64,000 bases of DNA from Bacillus sp. MRMR6. GTDB taxonomy: Bacteria; Bacillota; Bacilli; Bacillales; Cytobacillaceae. The DNA is taken from contig NZ_MSLS01000001.1 in the NCBI RefSeq assembly GCF_001940785.1, positions 1-64,000 of the forward strand. Reading direction: 5' to 3'. The notes under the pieces were generated by a model. That model worked only from the letters and a program-made list of their open reading frames with translations, was not told the DNA's origin and ran no database searches. A program made the position numbers and the translations under genes. This document shows positions 63,363-64,000 of this stretch, piece after piece. Every line of letters begins with the position of its first letter. Within the stretch, counting starts at the first letter, position 1.

Positions 63363-63902
63363 ATGACGAAGGAAACATTAGAAACTAGTACAACGAATCA
63401 ATTTGTAGACACATTATGGAATCAATTTGAGATGACATTAAATCGTGCTGAGAATTTACGTGAAAGGCAAGAGGATGTTTATCTTCAAACAGTTAGACAA
63501 ACTATAGCTTTCAACAGGAATGTCAGAGATACATTTATAAATCTTTATCAAACAACGAAACAGAGAAACACTACTATTGTGAAGGGCGTTTCTGAAGACC
63601 TAAAAAGTAGAGTTGAAGAATCACAGACTGTTAGTCCAGTTATTAAAGAACAAATTCGTGAAGCATCCAATCGGATTGAACAAATGACAGAAGCTCCTAT
63701 CAGAATAACGGTAAATTACTTAGACCGTATCGATCAGAGTATTGAGGCAGTAAATGAAAATCTGATCCGTGCTGCAAGGGAACGTCGTAATACTTGGAAA
63801 AATGTAACCACTGGATATGTACAAGCTGCCAGAGATAATCAAAAAAATGCACTTGCACGGTATGAGGAAAGCGTAAGAGTTTTAGGTAAAAGAGGTTTAT
63901 AG
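63363..63902 (+). CDS. phaP: Phasin PhaP
   Basis: A 179-residue amphipathic helical protein (FVDTLWNQFEMTLNRAENLR at the N-terminus, then Arg/Gln-rich helices) like B. megaterium PhaP. Phasins cover granules and set their size. It has its own promoter and is transcribed away from the hydrolase, as phaP is divergent from phaQRBC neighbours in B. megaterium. ATG 63363 follows GAGGAGGAG. Confidence 0.85.
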   Translation: MTKETLETSTTNQFVDTLWNQFEMTLNRAENLRERQEDVYLQTVRQTIAFNRNVRDTFINLYQTTKQRNTTIVKGVSEDLKSRVEESQTVSPVIKEQIREASNRIEQMTEAPIRITVNYLDRIDQSIEAVNENLIRAARERRNTWKNVTTGYVQAARDNQKNALARYEESVRVLGKRGL

Positions 63903-63912
63903 GTGAAAATCC

Positions 63913-63960
63913 TAATAATAAACAAGAGACAATCCAGGGCAGATTGTCTCTTGTTTATTT
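63913..63960. terminator. Bidirectional terminator after phaP
   Basis: AATAAACAAGAGACAATC and GATTGTCTCTTGTTTATT form a perfect 18-bp stem. Confidence 0.92.
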
Positions 63961-63962
63961 AT

Positions 63963-64000
63963 TTAATCATCACTGTTATCGTATTTATCATCATCGTTAA
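63963..64000 (-). CDS. C-terminal fragment of a convergent gene (runs off the window)
   Basis: On the minus strand the last bases read NDDDKYDNSDD and a TAA stop at 63963, directly after a bidirectional terminator. This suggests the acidic tail of a convergent gene, but only 11 residues are visible. Confidence 0.3.
   Translation of the reverse strand, partial: NDDDKYDNSDD

Overview
The window looks like chromosomal DNA of a low-GC, endospore-forming member of the Bacillaceae (Neobacillus/Priestia/Bacillus-like). The case rests on strong AGGAGG-type ribosome binding sites, frequent TTG/GTG starts, many intrinsic terminators, spore coat and spore germination genes, and a gene order that follows the Bacillus subtilis yjzC-clpB-fabHF-app-trpS-opp-spx-mecA-yjb-fabI-cot-yjc backbone. 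No rRNA operon, prophage or CRISPR array is visible. The left edge cuts a probable IS1182-type insertion sequence.

Layout: 0-10 kb holds the IS end, an Fnr-type iron-sulphur regulator, yjzC, a CtsR-controlled clpB, yjzD/yjaU/yjaV/comZ/yjzB, FapR-controlled fabH-fabF and yjaZ. 10-25 kb holds two complete oligopeptide ABC transporters, appDFABC and oppABCDF, flanking yjbA and a T-box-controlled trpS. 25-41 kb holds the stress and competence proteolysis genes (spx, mecA, pepF, spxH), cls, coiA, the yjbI-yjbO group (globin, CYTH protein, RelQ, NAD kinase, pseudouridine synthase), prpE, an antiporter and a FapR-controlled fabI. 41-46 kb is a sporulation block: cotO, cotY/Z, yjcA, a 36-residue Lys/Cys-rich peptide gene, a stand-alone spoVAC-AD-AEb cluster with a lipoprotein, yjcZ and spoVIF. 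46-51 kb holds a UvrD-type helicase, yjcF/G/H, a frameshifted LexA-boxed WYL mini-gene and tRNA-Val(GAC). 51-57 kb holds an aldo/keto reductase, an EthD protein, a solitary trpB, a frameshifted UbiB/AarF kinase-like gene, an SDR and a hydrolase. 58-64 kb is a class IV polyhydroxyalkanoate (PHA) cluster: SDR, PhaR-like paralogue, phasin-like protein, phaR, phaC, an alpha/beta hydrolase and a second phasin.

Regulation readable from sequence ties these together. FapR operators sit at both fabH and fabI. A CtsR box sits at clpB. CodY-like boxes lie just downstream of the -10 of both app and opp. A Trp T-box precedes trpS. An ECF-sigma promoter lies upstream of spx. Four sigma-K-like promoters share one geometry in the sporulation block. 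Spo0A boxes occur in the opp operon and upstream of the PHA cluster. I found no clearly new multi-gene defence or metabolic system. The freshest items are the LexA-controlled WYL mini-protein, the unannotated 36-aa sigma-K peptide, the PhaR paralogue next to a phaB-less phaR-phaC pair, the yjzB repeat that duplicates its own start signal, and several decayed genes. Promoter and operator calls are pattern matches by eye and were not tested.
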